Assembly: GCA_005882275.1 (NCBI GenBank) | Contig: VBAK01000115.1 | Span: forward strand, 1 to 64,000 | Length of the DNA stretch: 64,000 nucleotides | Reading direction: 5' to 3' | DNA from: Candidatus Segetimicrobium genomatis | Lineage (GTDB): Bacteria; Sysuimicrobiota; Sysuimicrobiia; Sysuimicrobiales; Segetimicrobiaceae | Position numbers and translations under genes: made by a program | Shown: positions 25,743 through 33,268 of the stretch, piece by piece | How positions within the stretch are numbered: the first letter of the stretch is position 1 | How the letters are laid out: every line of letters starts with the position of its first letter | The notes under the pieces: generated by a model | Databases searched by the model: none | Seen by the model: the letters and a program-made list of their open reading frames with translations, nothing else | What the model was told of the DNA's origin: nothing

Positions 25743-26603
25743 TCAGCGGAGAAGCCTCGATCGCCGTCGGTCCGCATAGACCTTCCCGCCGGCCTGGCAG
25801 GTGGGGCAGTAGTACGTCTCCCGGTCTTCATAGTAGATCACCGCGATCGGTGTCCCGCACCGCGGGCAGGGTTCCTTGCCGTGCCGGTGGACCCGCAGGA
25901 GATGAAGCGGCTCCCGCATGGGGAGGGAACCGTCGAACTCCTTCCGGTGCGACGCGACCGCCTCCCCCAGGACCGCGGTGATCGCATCGTGCAGCCGGGC
26001 GACCTCATCGCCGGTGAGCGCGGCGGCCATCGCCTGAGGGGACACCCGGGCCTCCCAGAGGATCTCGTCGGCGAACGTGTTGCCGATCCCGACAATATAC
26101 CGCTGCAGAGTCAGGAAGCGTTTGATCTGCGTGCGCTCCTCCCGCAGCATGGCGGCCAGCGCCTCGCGCGAGAACTGGGACGAAAGCGGCTCCATCCCCA
26201 GCGAGGCCAGCGGCTCGGCGGCCTCCTCGCGCCCCGCGGGAAACAGCCAGACCGAGGCCGCTTTCTTGGGGCCCAGCTCGACCATCCGCAGGTCGGTGCC
26301 ATCGGCGAACGCGAAGGCGATCGCCAGATCCTTCGCCGTCCGCCCCTTCGTGCTGGGCAAGACTTGAAGACGCCCGTTGCGCCGGAGGTGCATGACCACG
26401 ACCACTCCGCCGGTGAGGCGAAACACCAGGAGCTTCCCCCGGCGCTCGATCCGGGTAATCCGGCGGCCGATCAGGCCGGTGACCGGCGGGTCGAACGTCT
26501 TGAGGACCGACGCGCCCCGGACGAGCACGTCGTCGATCACGCGGCCCTCGACCAGCGGCCGCAGGTTCTCGGCGAGCACCGTGATGAACGGGAGTTCAGG
26601 CAT
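25743..26603 (-). CDS. mutM: Formamidopyrimidine-DNA glycosylase (Fpg/MutM)
   Basis: Bifunctional DNA glycosylase/AP lyase removing oxidised purines (286 aa). MPELPFITV at the start gives the catalytic N-terminal Pro2 and Glu3. The beta-sandwich carries ITRIERRGKLLVFRL with the conserved lysine. The helix-two-turn-helix segment contains YIVGIGNTFADEILWEARVSP. The C-terminal zinc finger has CPRCG and CPTC pairs. The upstream extension to 26678 is excluded because Pro2 must be N-terminal. MutM versus a Nei-like specificity is not certain. It diverges from the NrtS-like gene. Confidence 0.9.
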   Translation of the reverse strand: MPELPFITVLAENLRPLVEGRVIDDVLVRGASVLKTFDPPVTGLIGRRITRIERRGKLLVFRLTGGVVVVMHLRRNGRLQVLPSTKGRTAKDLAIAFAFADGTDLRMVELGPKKAASVWLFPAGREEAAEPLASLGMEPLSSQFSREALAAMLREERTQIKRFLTLQRYIVGIGNTFADEILWEARVSPQAMAAALTGDEVARLHDAITAVLGEAVASHRKEFDGSLPMREPLHLLRVHRHGKEPCPRCGTPIAVIYYEDRETYYCPTCQAGGKVYADRRRSRLLR

Positions 26604-26705
26604 GGTGTCGGGATCTGCGCGGCGCCTCTGCGATCTTCCTACCGGACAGAAGGAGAACCAAACGAGGGCCGCAAACACCCGGGTGCTCTTATTCTACTAC
26701 GACTC

Positions 26706-27035
26706 ATGGTGAACAGACCGGCCAGGGACGCGTTGCCTGAGGCTTCGCCGGCGAGAACAGCCTGCGCCTGCTGCCGTCGGTCGCTCGTGGAGACATCGCG
26801 GTTCACCCTCGGCGGCGAGGTGCGCTGCCTGTCCTGCGCAATCCGCTACCGGCCGATGCTGCGCCGGTCGGCGCTGACGGGGCTCGTCGTGGGAACGATC
26901 CTGGCGGCGATCAACCAGGGCGCCGCGCTGGTGAGCGGCGATCTGAGCGCGTCGCTGATCTGGCAGATCCCTCTGACGTACGTGGTCCCGTTCTGCGTGG
27001 CCACCTGGGGCGCGTTGAGCAGCAGCAAGAACTAA
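26706..27035 (+). CDS. nrtS: NrtS-like nitrate/nitrite transporter with N-terminal zinc ribbon
   Basis: Small membrane protein (109 aa). Residues from about 50 (RPMLRRSALTGLVVGTILAAINQG, then WQIPLTYVVPFCVATWGALSS) match the two-helix NrtS family, described as a nitrate/nitrite transporter. The first 45 residues add CACC and CLSC cysteine pairs that look like a zinc ribbon, which ordinary NrtS proteins of about 75 aa lack. The ATG at 26706 is the first methionine of this module; the long open frame before it is antisense to mutM. Identification of the membrane part is fairly confident, its transport role here less so. Confidence 0.72.
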   Translation: MVNRPARDALPEASPARTACACCRRSLVETSRFTLGGEVRCLSCAIRYRPMLRRSALTGLVVGTILAAINQGAALVSGDLSASLIWQIPLTYVVPFCVATWGALSSSKN

Positions 27036-27069
27036 CGCAGGCCGCGCGGACGCAACGCAGGAGGTCTCT

Positions 27070-27858
27070 ATGGCGGCGGTCCCGCCCATACGCTCGAGTC
27101 CCGACCGGATAGCCGCCCTATCAATTCTCGGGGGGCTGGCCGCGCTGGCGGTCCTGGCGTGGGCGGCGACCATCTGGCAGACTGCCGGCGGGGACCGTCT
27201 GGTGATGACCGGCGTGCCGATGAGCCTCGGGATGGGCGGGCGGCTTGGAGTCACGAGCGCGGCGCTCTTCCTGCTGATCTGGATCGCGATGATGGCCGCG
27301 ATGATGTTCCCGTCTGTCTGGCCCGTCGTCCTCGTCTATGCCGCCGTCGTCAGAACGCGGGGGCGGGGCTCCGTCCCGCTCTTCGTGACCGGCTACCTGT
27401 CGGTGTGGGAGGCATTCGGCGCGCTCGCCTATGCGGGCTATGTCGGGATGGGCGCCGTGCTCGCCTCCACGGCCGGGCTGAGCGGACGCCTGGCGCCGCT
27501 GACCGGCGCCCTGGTGATCGTTGCGGGGCTGTACCAGTTCACGCCGCTGAAGCGGACATGCCTGGCCCACTGCCAGGGGCCGGTGGAGTACCTGGCGCTG
27601 CGCTGGCGCGATGGACGCGCAGGGGCATTCCGGATGGGTCTGGGGCATGGGGCCTACTGTATGGGATGCTGCGCAGGGCTCATGCTGGCGCTGCTCGCGC
27701 TCGGCGTGATGGATCTCCGTTGGATGGCGACGGTGTCCGCGGTGATCGCTCTGGAGAAGTTAGGGCCGCGGCATCATGCGATACCGGCCGCGGTCGGCTT
27801 CGGGCTGATCCTCCTTGGAATCACCGTCGCGTTCTGGCCGCACCCCGGCATCGTCTAG
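27070..27858 (+). CDS. DUF2182 metal-binding integral membrane protein
   Basis: Membrane protein (262 aa, about seven spans) of the DUF2182 family. Signature segments are LIWIAMMAAMMFPSVWPVVL, YQFTPLKRTCLAHCQGP, GLGHGAYCMGCCAGLM and LGVMDLRWM. The conserved His and Cys residues in these loops are the reason the family is called predicted metal-binding; its function is unsettled. It lies 34 bases after the NrtS-like gene with CAGGAGG before the ATG, so the two are probably cotranscribed. Confidence 0.88.
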   Translation: MAAVPPIRSSPDRIAALSILGGLAALAVLAWAATIWQTAGGDRLVMTGVPMSLGMGGRLGVTSAALFLLIWIAMMAAMMFPSVWPVVLVYAAVVRTRGRGSVPLFVTGYLSVWEAFGALAYAGYVGMGAVLASTAGLSGRLAPLTGALVIVAGLYQFTPLKRTCLAHCQGPVEYLALRWRDGRAGAFRMGLGHGAYCMGCCAGLMLALLALGVMDLRWMATVSAVIALEKLGPRHHAIPAAVGFGLILLGITVAFWPHPGIV

Positions 27859-28094
27859 GCGCCGCGCCGCGCCGTTGCGGTCTTCCGACCGTTGAAAGAA
27901 GCCGAAGGCAGCTTCCGAGAAGGCCGGCGGAGTGACGCGGGCCGCGTCCCGGTCACCCCACGCGCCGGGCGAGCCGTCAGCGTCCCGTAATAACTTCGCG
28001 CGCACTGCGTTGAGCAGAAGTCATCCCCTTGCACGGCGGCCACCGCAGGCTTGGGGTTGCCGCAGGCCTTGCACAGGTCCACAACCATTCCCAT
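27855..28094 (-). CDS. Small zinc-finger protein
   Basis: Probable 79-aa protein. Near the N-terminus VDLCKACGNPKPAVAAVQGDDFCSTQC shows two CxxC-type pairs about 16 residues apart, a compact treble-clef or zinc-ribbon arrangement, then YYGTL and a basic Arg-rich tail. The start may be the ATG at 28094 or 28088 (GAGGGT upstream of the first); a longer form from 28154 would read through a terminator-like hairpin. Its stop overlaps the end of the DUF2182 gene by 4 bases on the opposite strand. Function unknown. Confidence 0.55.
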   Translation of the reverse strand: MGMVVDLCKACGNPKPAVAAVQGDDFCSTQCARSYYGTLTARPARGVTGTRPASLRRPSRKLPSASFNGRKTATARRGA

Positions 28095-28115
28095 ACCCTC
28101 ATGTTTGTGTCGACA

Positions 28116-28144
28116 AGAAAAAGGGGGGGTCTGCTTCCCCCCTT
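28116..28144 (-). terminator. Intrinsic terminator or attenuator in leader of zinc-finger gene
   Basis: On the minus strand an 8-base stem (AAGGGGGG/CCCCCCTT) with an 8-base loop is followed by CTTTTTCTTG-type U-rich sequence. It lies about 20 bases upstream of the small zinc-finger start and about 65 bases downstream of a promoter-like sequence on the same strand, so it would stop transcription before the gene unless relieved. No other minus-strand gene upstream could use it. Confidence 0.6.
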
Positions 28145-28208
28145 CCTCGCCCATAAATCCCCACTTTTCTCGAGTGCTGTCCGCTCAAGCGCTTCCTCTT
28201 GCATGTTG

Positions 28209-28237
28209 AGTATGACACATTTTGCGATATAAAGCAA
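28209..28237 (-). promoter_or_regulatory. Candidate sigma-70 promoter for leader and zinc-finger gene
   Basis: On the minus strand TTGCTT (28237-28232) and CATACT (28214-28209) are separated by exactly 17 bases in a locally AT-rich segment. Transcription would start near 28202 and give a leader of about 100 bases that contains the terminator-like hairpin. The fit to consensus is moderate. Confidence 0.45.
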
Positions 28238-28591
28238 CGACCGCCGCGGCAGACGCTCGAGATCCCGGCCGGCAGAAGAGCGAAATGTGTGTTACGCTTA
28301 TAGCCTACCTTCCAAGAGGCCCGACGCTCCGAATCTCACCGGGCAGAACCGGTACGTCACAGACCTGTGGGGAGTGATGTTCATGCGAAGAGAGCGAAGG
28401 CAAACGGGCAGTACGAGGGTCGCCAAACAGACGAAGATGGATTCGTTGCAGCCGCAGATCGCCGTTCATCCGGGGCCTTATCCCTGGGACCGGTATATCC
28501 AGGAGATCCAGAAGCCCTCCGGCAGGGTGCTGCGCAGGTCCTTTGGAGCGAAATCCCTGACGCGGCACGCCTAGATCGGGAGGACCCTGGG
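28238..28591. other. Region upstream of aldo/keto reductase, no certain gene
   Basis: Together with the leader to its left this is about 500 bases without an assured gene. A 63-codon frame from the ATG at 28383 to 28574 (RRERRQTGS..., a basic peptide) has GTGGGGAGTG upstream and ends 17 bases before the reductase start, so it could be a small leader gene, but I recognise nothing in it. A TTATAG element near 28300 might be a -10 sequence. Confidence 0.3.
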
Positions 28592-29533
28592 ATGGAGCTC
28601 CTGCCGCTCGGGCGCACCGGCATCAAGGTGTCTGCGATCGGGCTCGGCACCAACTCGTTTGGCGGGCGCGCCGACCACGACACTGCGATCGCCGTCCTGC
28701 ATCGGGCGCTCGACGCCGGGATCACCCTGATCGACACGGCGAATATCTATACCGCGACCGCATCGGAGACGATCATCGGCGAAGGGCTGCGGGGGCGGCG
28801 CCACCAGGCCCTGGTGGCGACCAAGGCGGGCTTGAAGACCGGCGAAGGCCCATACGACGCGGGGTCGTCACGCCTTCACCTCATGCGAGAACTCGAGGGG
28901 AGCCTGCGGCGCCTCCAGACCGACTACCTCGACCTCTACCAGATCCATACCTGGGATCCCGAGACGCCGCCCGAGGAGACGGCGCGGGCCCTGGACGACA
29001 TGGTACGGGCGGGGAAGGTGCGGTATGTCGGAGCGTCCAACTACGCGGCCTGGCAGCTCTGCAAGGCGCTCTGGGCAAGCGACCGCCGCGGGTTCGTCCG
29101 CTTCGAATCCGTCCAGCCCAGCTACTCGCTCGCCGACCGCGCCGTCGAGCGCGAACTGGTCCCGTTCTGCCTCGATCAGGGGATCGGCCTGATCGCCTTC
29201 TTCCCCCTGGCCGGAGGCATTTTGACGGGCAAGTACCGCCGGGGACAGGAACCCCCTAAGGGATCGCGGGCGGTGACCCAGCCCCACTTTGCGCGCCGGC
29301 TCAACGAACAGAACCTCAGGCTGGCGGAAGACGTCACCGCCCTCGCCGGCGAGTTACACTGCACACCGTCGCAGCTCTCCCTGGCCTGGCTGATCCGGCA
29401 GCCCGCGGTCGCCAGCGCCATCGCCGGGGCGACGTCGGTGGCCCAACTCGAGGAGAACCTGGGCGCCCTGGAGGTCAAGATTCCCGACGAGGTGTTCACG
29501 CGGCTCGACGAGATCAGCCGCCAGTTTATCTAG
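28592..29533 (+). CDS. Aldo/keto reductase
   Basis: NADPH-dependent (beta/alpha)8 oxidoreductase (313 aa) of the type that includes YajO/voltage-channel beta-like proteins. The catalytic tetrad is visible: Asp and Tyr in LIDTANIY, Lys in LVATKAG, His in YQIHTWD. Cofactor-binding blocks GASNYAAWQL and AFFPLAGGILTGKY follow. The start is the ATG at 28592, behind GGGAGGA; the longer open frame has no family similarity. The substrate is not predictable. It is monocistronic and convergent with the repeat-protein gene. Confidence 0.9.
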   Translation: MELLPLGRTGIKVSAIGLGTNSFGGRADHDTAIAVLHRALDAGITLIDTANIYTATASETIIGEGLRGRRHQALVATKAGLKTGEGPYDAGSSRLHLMRELEGSLRRLQTDYLDLYQIHTWDPETPPEETARALDDMVRAGKVRYVGASNYAAWQLCKALWASDRRGFVRFESVQPSYSLADRAVERELVPFCLDQGIGLIAFFPLAGGILTGKYRRGQEPPKGSRAVTQPHFARRLNEQNLRLAEDVTALAGELHCTPSQLSLAWLIRQPAVASAIAGATSVAQLEENLGALEVKIPDEVFTRLDEISRQFI

Positions 29534-29539
29534 GCCCGC

Positions 29540-31708
29540 TCACACCCGCTTGATCCACTCAAGCAATTTCTTGACGCCACTTTTCTCCCCCGTTTTTCGA
29601 GCCGCTTTCGACCGGAGATCGTCTTTCCGATCGTAGAGGATCTTCATCGGGCCCGCGGCCGTCGTGTTCGGGCGGACAAGACTGACCCGCTTTTCGCGGT
29701 CCGTGGCCCGCCTTCCTGATCCGCCCGGCCGAGGCTGAACCTGCTTCTGCGCCTCAGAGCCCGCCTTGTGGGCCTGCGGGGATGCCGCCGGTTTCGTCGG
29801 TGCCGTTGCCGGTTTAGCCTGAGGGGCCGCCTCAGACCCGGCTCCTGACTTGGTCCGGAGCTGCTCCACTCGCCTAAGCCACGGCGGCGCCCCAGGTTTC
29901 GCCTGGCGCGATCTGCCGGGTCTGTCCTGGGAGCGCTCCTCCGGCTTCGACTGTGATGGGGCTGCCGGCCTGGCTGGAGGGGACCCCGCCGGCTTCGGCG
30001 GTGACGATGCCGCCGGCTTGGCCTGTGGGGGGGCCGCCGGTCTCGGCTGTGGCGTCGTTACCGGCTTGGCCTGCGCGGGGCCCGCCGGTTTCGCCCACGA
30101 GGGTCCCGCCGGTTTCGGCTGCGGCGGCGCCACCGGCTTAGCCTGCGCGGGGGCCGCCGGTTTCGCCCATGAGGGTCCCGCCGGTTTCGGCTGCGACGCC
30201 GCCGGCTTGGCCTGCGCGGGGGCCGCCGGTTTCGCCCATGAGGGTCCCGCCGGTTTCGGCTGCGGCGCCACCGGCTTGGCCTGCGCGGGGGCCGCCGGTT
30301 TTGTCTGCGGCGGCGTTACCCGTTTGACCGGCGGGGGCGCGACGGCTTTGAATCGCCGGACCATTACCGGTTTGGCCTGCGAAGGCGCAGCCGGTTTCAC
30401 CGGCGGCGTTGCCGGCTTGGCCTGCGGGGGCGGCGCCGGTTTGGCCCAGGATGGCCCCGCTGGTTTTGTCTGTGGCGGCGTTACCCGTTTGACCGGCGGC
30501 GCTGCCGGCTTGCCCCAGGAGGGCGCCGCCGGTTTTGCCTGCGGTGGCGTTACCCGCTTGGCCGGCGGGGGGGCCGCCGGCTTGGCCCACGAGGGCGCTG
30601 CAGGTTTCGCTTGCGATGGCGTCACCGGCTTCGAAGGCGCCGCCGGTTGAGCCCATGGGGGTCCCTGCGGTTTTGGCTGCCGCGGCGTCAGCCTCTTGAC
30701 CTTCGGGACCGCGTCCGGGTTGAATTGCGGGAATTCGGCCGGCCTGACCTGAGGGGCCGGCGTCGGCCGGAACCTCGGTGGGGTAACCTGTTCAACCTCC
30801 TCAGCCGCTGCTGGTTCGTCCTCCGGAGCCGTTTCCGGCTCGTCTTCCGACGCCGCTTCCAACTCGTACGCCGGAGCCGTTTCCGGCTCGTCCTCGGGGG
30901 CCGCTTCGGGCTCGTCCTCTGGAGCCGCTTCCGGCTCCTCCAAGGATGCGGCCAGCTCGTCCTCTGGGGAAGCCGCCAGTTCGTCCTGCGGGGGCGGCGC
31001 CGTCTCGTCCTCCAGGGGCGCCGCCAGCTCTTCCTCCGGGGCCGCTGTCAGCTCTTCCTCCGGGGCCGCTGTCAGCTCTTCCTCCGGGGCCGCTGCCGGC
31101 TCTTCCTCCGGGGCCGCTGCCGGCTCTTCCTCCGGGGGCGCCGCCGCCTTGGGCCGCAGCGGCATTGCCGCCTTGGTCCTCAGCGGCATTGCCGTCCTGG
31201 TCTGACCCGCAGCCGGCTGAGCCACCCAACTGGATCCGTCCCACTCGAGCACATACTCTCGAAGCTGATCGCGGACGAATTTTATGACACCATCTATCAT
31301 CCATCGCTGAGACGGTGGCGCGGGGGGAATGCGAATATTGACCTCCGGCAAATACTCGCCGGAGGTTTGCTCGAACGCCTCGACGGCGCAGCGGGCAAGA
31401 TCAAGGAGGGCGAACCATCCTCGCGCCTCTTCGCGTTCTTCCTCGGTCATCCCGAAGAAGTGGTGGAAGTCGGACACGCCGGGGATCACCGCCGCCACGC
31501 GGTACTGACGTCCTCCTACCTCGATCGTCGCCTGGGCCCAAAGGTCATCGCGCCCCTGCTCGGCCTGAAAGGGGCCTTCGATAACGATGACCCGGTCCGC
31601 CGGAACCCTTTGCGCAACCTGAGGCGTGTGGCTCAACCTCCTCTGCATTGACACACGGGTGCCGAATCCGGCCTGGTGACCACGGCCTCCGGACCCGAAC
31701 CCCCTCAT
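29540..31708 (-). CDS. Large Pro/Ala/Lys repeat protein with acidic repeat tract
   Basis: Unrecognised protein of up to 722 aa. The first 180 or so residues look folded (VIVIEGPFQAEQGRDDLW, IPGVSDFHHFFGMTEEEREEA, then RWMIDGVIKFVRDQLREYVL). A tract of EEEPAAAP-type acidic octapeptides follows, then about 300 residues of imperfect repeats rich in Pro, Ala, Lys and Trp (units such as PAGPSWAKPAAPAQAKP). The C-terminus is basic (RSKAARKTGEKSGVKKLL). No signal peptide or membrane span is visible. The start at 31708 lacks a clear ribosome site; 31648 is an alternative. Codon periodicity and sense across the repeats favour the minus strand. A disordered linker, nucleic-acid-binding or scaffold protein is possible, but this is inference. 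Confidence 0.75.
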   Translation of the reverse strand: MRGFGSGGRGHQAGFGTRVSMQRRLSHTPQVAQRVPADRVIVIEGPFQAEQGRDDLWAQATIEVGGRQYRVAAVIPGVSDFHHFFGMTEEEREEARGWFALLDLARCAVEAFEQTSGEYLPEVNIRIPPAPPSQRWMIDGVIKFVRDQLREYVLEWDGSSWVAQPAAGQTRTAMPLRTKAAMPLRPKAAAPPEEEPAAAPEEEPAAAPEEELTAAPEEELTAAPEEELAAPLEDETAPPPQDELAASPEDELAASLEEPEAAPEDEPEAAPEDEPETAPAYELEAASEDEPETAPEDEPAAAEEVEQVTPPRFRPTPAPQVRPAEFPQFNPDAVPKVKRLTPRQPKPQGPPWAQPAAPSKPVTPSQAKPAAPSWAKPAAPPPAKRVTPPQAKPAAPSWGKPAAPPVKRVTPPQTKPAGPSWAKPAPPPQAKPATPPVKPAAPSQAKPVMVRRFKAVAPPPVKRVTPPQTKPAAPAQAKPVAPQPKPAGPSWAKPAAPAQAKPAASQPKPAGPSWAKPAAPAQAKPVAPPQPKPAGPSWAKPAGPAQAKPVTTPQPRPAAPPQAKPAASSPPKPAGSPPARPAAPSQSKPEERSQDRPGRSRQAKPGAPPWLRRVEQLRTKSGAGSEAAPQAKPATAPTKPAASPQAHKAGSEAQKQVQPRPGGSGRRATDREKRVSLVRPNTTAAGPMKILYDRKDDLRSKAARKTGEKSGVKKLLEWIKRV
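30000..30600. repeat. Imperfect in-frame repeats in Pro/Ala/Lys protein gene
   Basis: Related units of roughly 33-60 bases recur, for example GCCGCCGGTTTCGCCCATGA and GTCCCGCCGGTTTCGGCTGC, appearing three times between about 30085 and 30265 with lengths that stay multiples of three. They encode the PSWAKPAAPAQAKP-type units. Variation among copies suggests old, drifting tandem duplications. Confidence 0.8.
31028..31136. repeat. Five tandem 24-base repeats coding acidic octapeptides
   Basis: Near-identical 24-base units (CTCTTCCTCCGGGGCCGCTG plus four bases) run four and a half times in tandem inside the repeat-protein gene, encoding AAPEEEP/L-type octapeptides. Units fall in two variants (TCAG or CCGG ends), indicating recent duplication in pairs. 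Confidence 0.85.
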
Positions 31709-31810
31709 CTGCAGTTTGCCCGACTTGCAGAGAGCCTAGACGCGGGCCCGCCTGCCGCGGGCGCCTTGGGCCGGCTCAGCGGCATTTTTGGCGCGCGGGG
31801 GCTCCGGCAC

Positions 31811-31850
31811 AAAAAAGACCGGGGTGGACGCCTCCGGCGTCCACCCCGGT
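31811..31850 (-). terminator. Rho-independent terminator of small secreted protein gene
   Basis: A perfect 15-base stem (ACCGGGGTGGACGCC and complement) with a 3-base loop at 31818-31850 is followed on the minus strand by a C and six Ts (31816-31811). It lies about 20 bases after the stop of the 31870-32295 gene, and is the best terminator in the window. Confidence 0.9.
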
Positions 31851-31869
31851 GACGCTGACGCGAGCCTGG

Positions 31870-32295
31870 CTACATCTTCGACATGCTGGTCAGTTGCACT
31901 TCGATGATGTGCGCGGCCGCCTTGGCCTGAGCCAGGTTCTTCATTGCTATGGCCTCGTCGCCGAGATGGGCCAGCCACCATGCCACGTTGTACTCCTGGT
32001 CGGTCCCCATCGACGCTTTGATCTCCGGGAGAACACCTTTGCCTTGTCCCTGACACGGGTTTCCGGCCGCCTTATCAAACAGTTTGTCGTCAGGGCCGAC
32101 CAGACAGTTGACGACGTGGTGCAGGTGCAGCGTCACCTCGTTCAAAGAATCGTACTTCGATGCGAACCCCGCGTGCGTGATCGCGGTCTTGATCTCGATC
32201 TTCATACCCATCTCCTGCGCGGACGTCCCCTGGATGGCCAACGCGAGGGCGACCACGACCGCGGGTGCAAGCGCCCACCTGAGAGCGTTCTGCAT
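31870..32295 (-). CDS. Small exported protein with conserved-looking His/Cys motif
   Basis: Secreted 141-aa protein of unknown function. A signal peptide (ALAPAVVVALALAIQGTSAQ) is cleaved near residue 27. The mature part is predicted mostly helical, with THAGFASKYDSLNEVTLHLHHVVNCLVG and NPCQGQGKG followed by two long helices (EYNVAWWLAHLGDEAIAMKN and LAQAKAAAHIIEVQL), suggesting a four-helix bundle. Four His and two Cys in the first half could bind a metal or haem, although there is no CXXCH. AAGGAGG precedes the ATG. It is monocistronic with its own terminator. Confidence 0.75.
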   Translation of the reverse strand: MQNALRWALAPAVVVALALAIQGTSAQEMGMKIEIKTAITHAGFASKYDSLNEVTLHLHHVVNCLVGPDDKLFDKAAGNPCQGQGKGVLPEIKASMGTDQEYNVAWWLAHLGDEAIAMKNLAQAKAAAHIIEVQLTSMSKM

Positions 32296-32386
32296 GAGGG
32301 TGCCTCCTTGAACAGGTTGCCGTGCGGCGTTCTTGTCCGCCCGTTAGTATAGCCGTCCGTTCATCACAAATGTGTAAAATGAGTTC

Positions 32387-33241
32387 ATGCCGTCGCTGTT
32401 CATCCTGATCGCGGCCGTCTTCTACGGGATCTCACCCATCATCGCCAAAGCGGTGTACGGGTTTGGGGTCACCCCCCTGACCCTCCTGGCGCTCCGGTCC
32501 ACATTCGCCGCGGCCTGCCTCTGGGCCGGCCTGATCGCGACCCGCACCCCCTTCCACCCGCCCCGGTCATCGCTGGTCCCCCTGATCGTGATGGGTTCGA
32601 CGCTGATCCCGGTCCAGGTGTTTGCGTACTTTCAGGCCCTGGCCTATCTCCCGGCCTCGTCTGCCTCGGTCCTCTCTTACACCTATCCGATCCACGTCGC
32701 CTGGATGGGTTGGTGGTTCTTGGGGGAACGCGTCCGGCCCGATGAATTAGGCCTGCTCGCTGGCGTCATCGCCGGGGCGTTGCTGGTCGCGGGGCAGACC
32801 CCCGCCGCCGCCCACGGGCTCGGACTCGTCATGCTCGCCGTTGCCACCCTGACGTCTGCCGTCTTTATGGTCGCGGCGCGGCGGATCGTCAGGGACGTGC
32901 TCCCGATCACCGCGATGGCCATTCTGGGGCCGACCTCCGCGGCCATGTACTGGGCCGCCGCGCTGGCCGCGGGACAACTGACGCTGGCGATGCCCGTCCC
33001 CGCGTTCGCGGCTGTCCTCGGGATCGCCCTCCTGGCCAATCTCATCGCGCCGATCCTGCTGCTCTCGGGACTCAGGGCCATGCCCGCGGTGCGGGCGGCG
33101 ATGCTCGGAACGCTCGAGCCCGTGGTCACGGTCACGCTGAGCGTCCTGCTGCTGGGGGACGCCATGACCCCCCTGCGCGGGCTCGGCATCGCCATCGTCC
33201 TCGGGGCGATTACGATCCTCCACATGCGCCGGTCCGCCTGA
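32387..33241 (+). CDS. EamA-family (DMT superfamily) transporter
   Basis: Ten-span inner-membrane transporter (284 aa) made of two EamA repeats. The first repeat opens with LFILIAAVFYGISPIIAKAV and includes VQVFAYFQALAYLPASSASVLSYTYPI; the second ends with MPAVRAAMLGTLEPVVTVTLSVLLLGD, the standard EamA block. Most relatives export amino acids, purines or other metabolites. The start ATG is 91 bases from the divergent secreted-protein gene, so the two share a promoter region. It converges on the alcohol dehydrogenase gene. Confidence 0.9.
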   Translation: MPSLFILIAAVFYGISPIIAKAVYGFGVTPLTLLALRSTFAAACLWAGLIATRTPFHPPRSSLVPLIVMGSTLIPVQVFAYFQALAYLPASSASVLSYTYPIHVAWMGWWFLGERVRPDELGLLAGVIAGALLVAGQTPAAAHGLGLVMLAVATLTSAVFMVAARRIVRDVLPITAMAILGPTSAAMYWAAALAAGQLTLAMPVPAFAAVLGIALLANLIAPILLLSGLRAMPAVRAAMLGTLEPVVTVTLSVLLLGDAMTPLRGLGIAIVLGAITILHMRRSA

Positions 33242-33268
33242 CCCCGGTCGAGGGCCGCCGCGGAGGCC

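Noticed and set aside
30000..31136. Possible CRISPR or intergenic satellite because of repeated units
   Set aside because: Units are in frame, contiguous or variable in length, and lack unique spacers; they are coding repeats.
29850..31651. Plus-strand frames opposite the repeat protein (Gly/Leu/Phe-rich)
   Set aside because: They mirror the repeat DNA. The minus-strand frame has a non-repetitive folded N-terminal domain and is longer and continuous.
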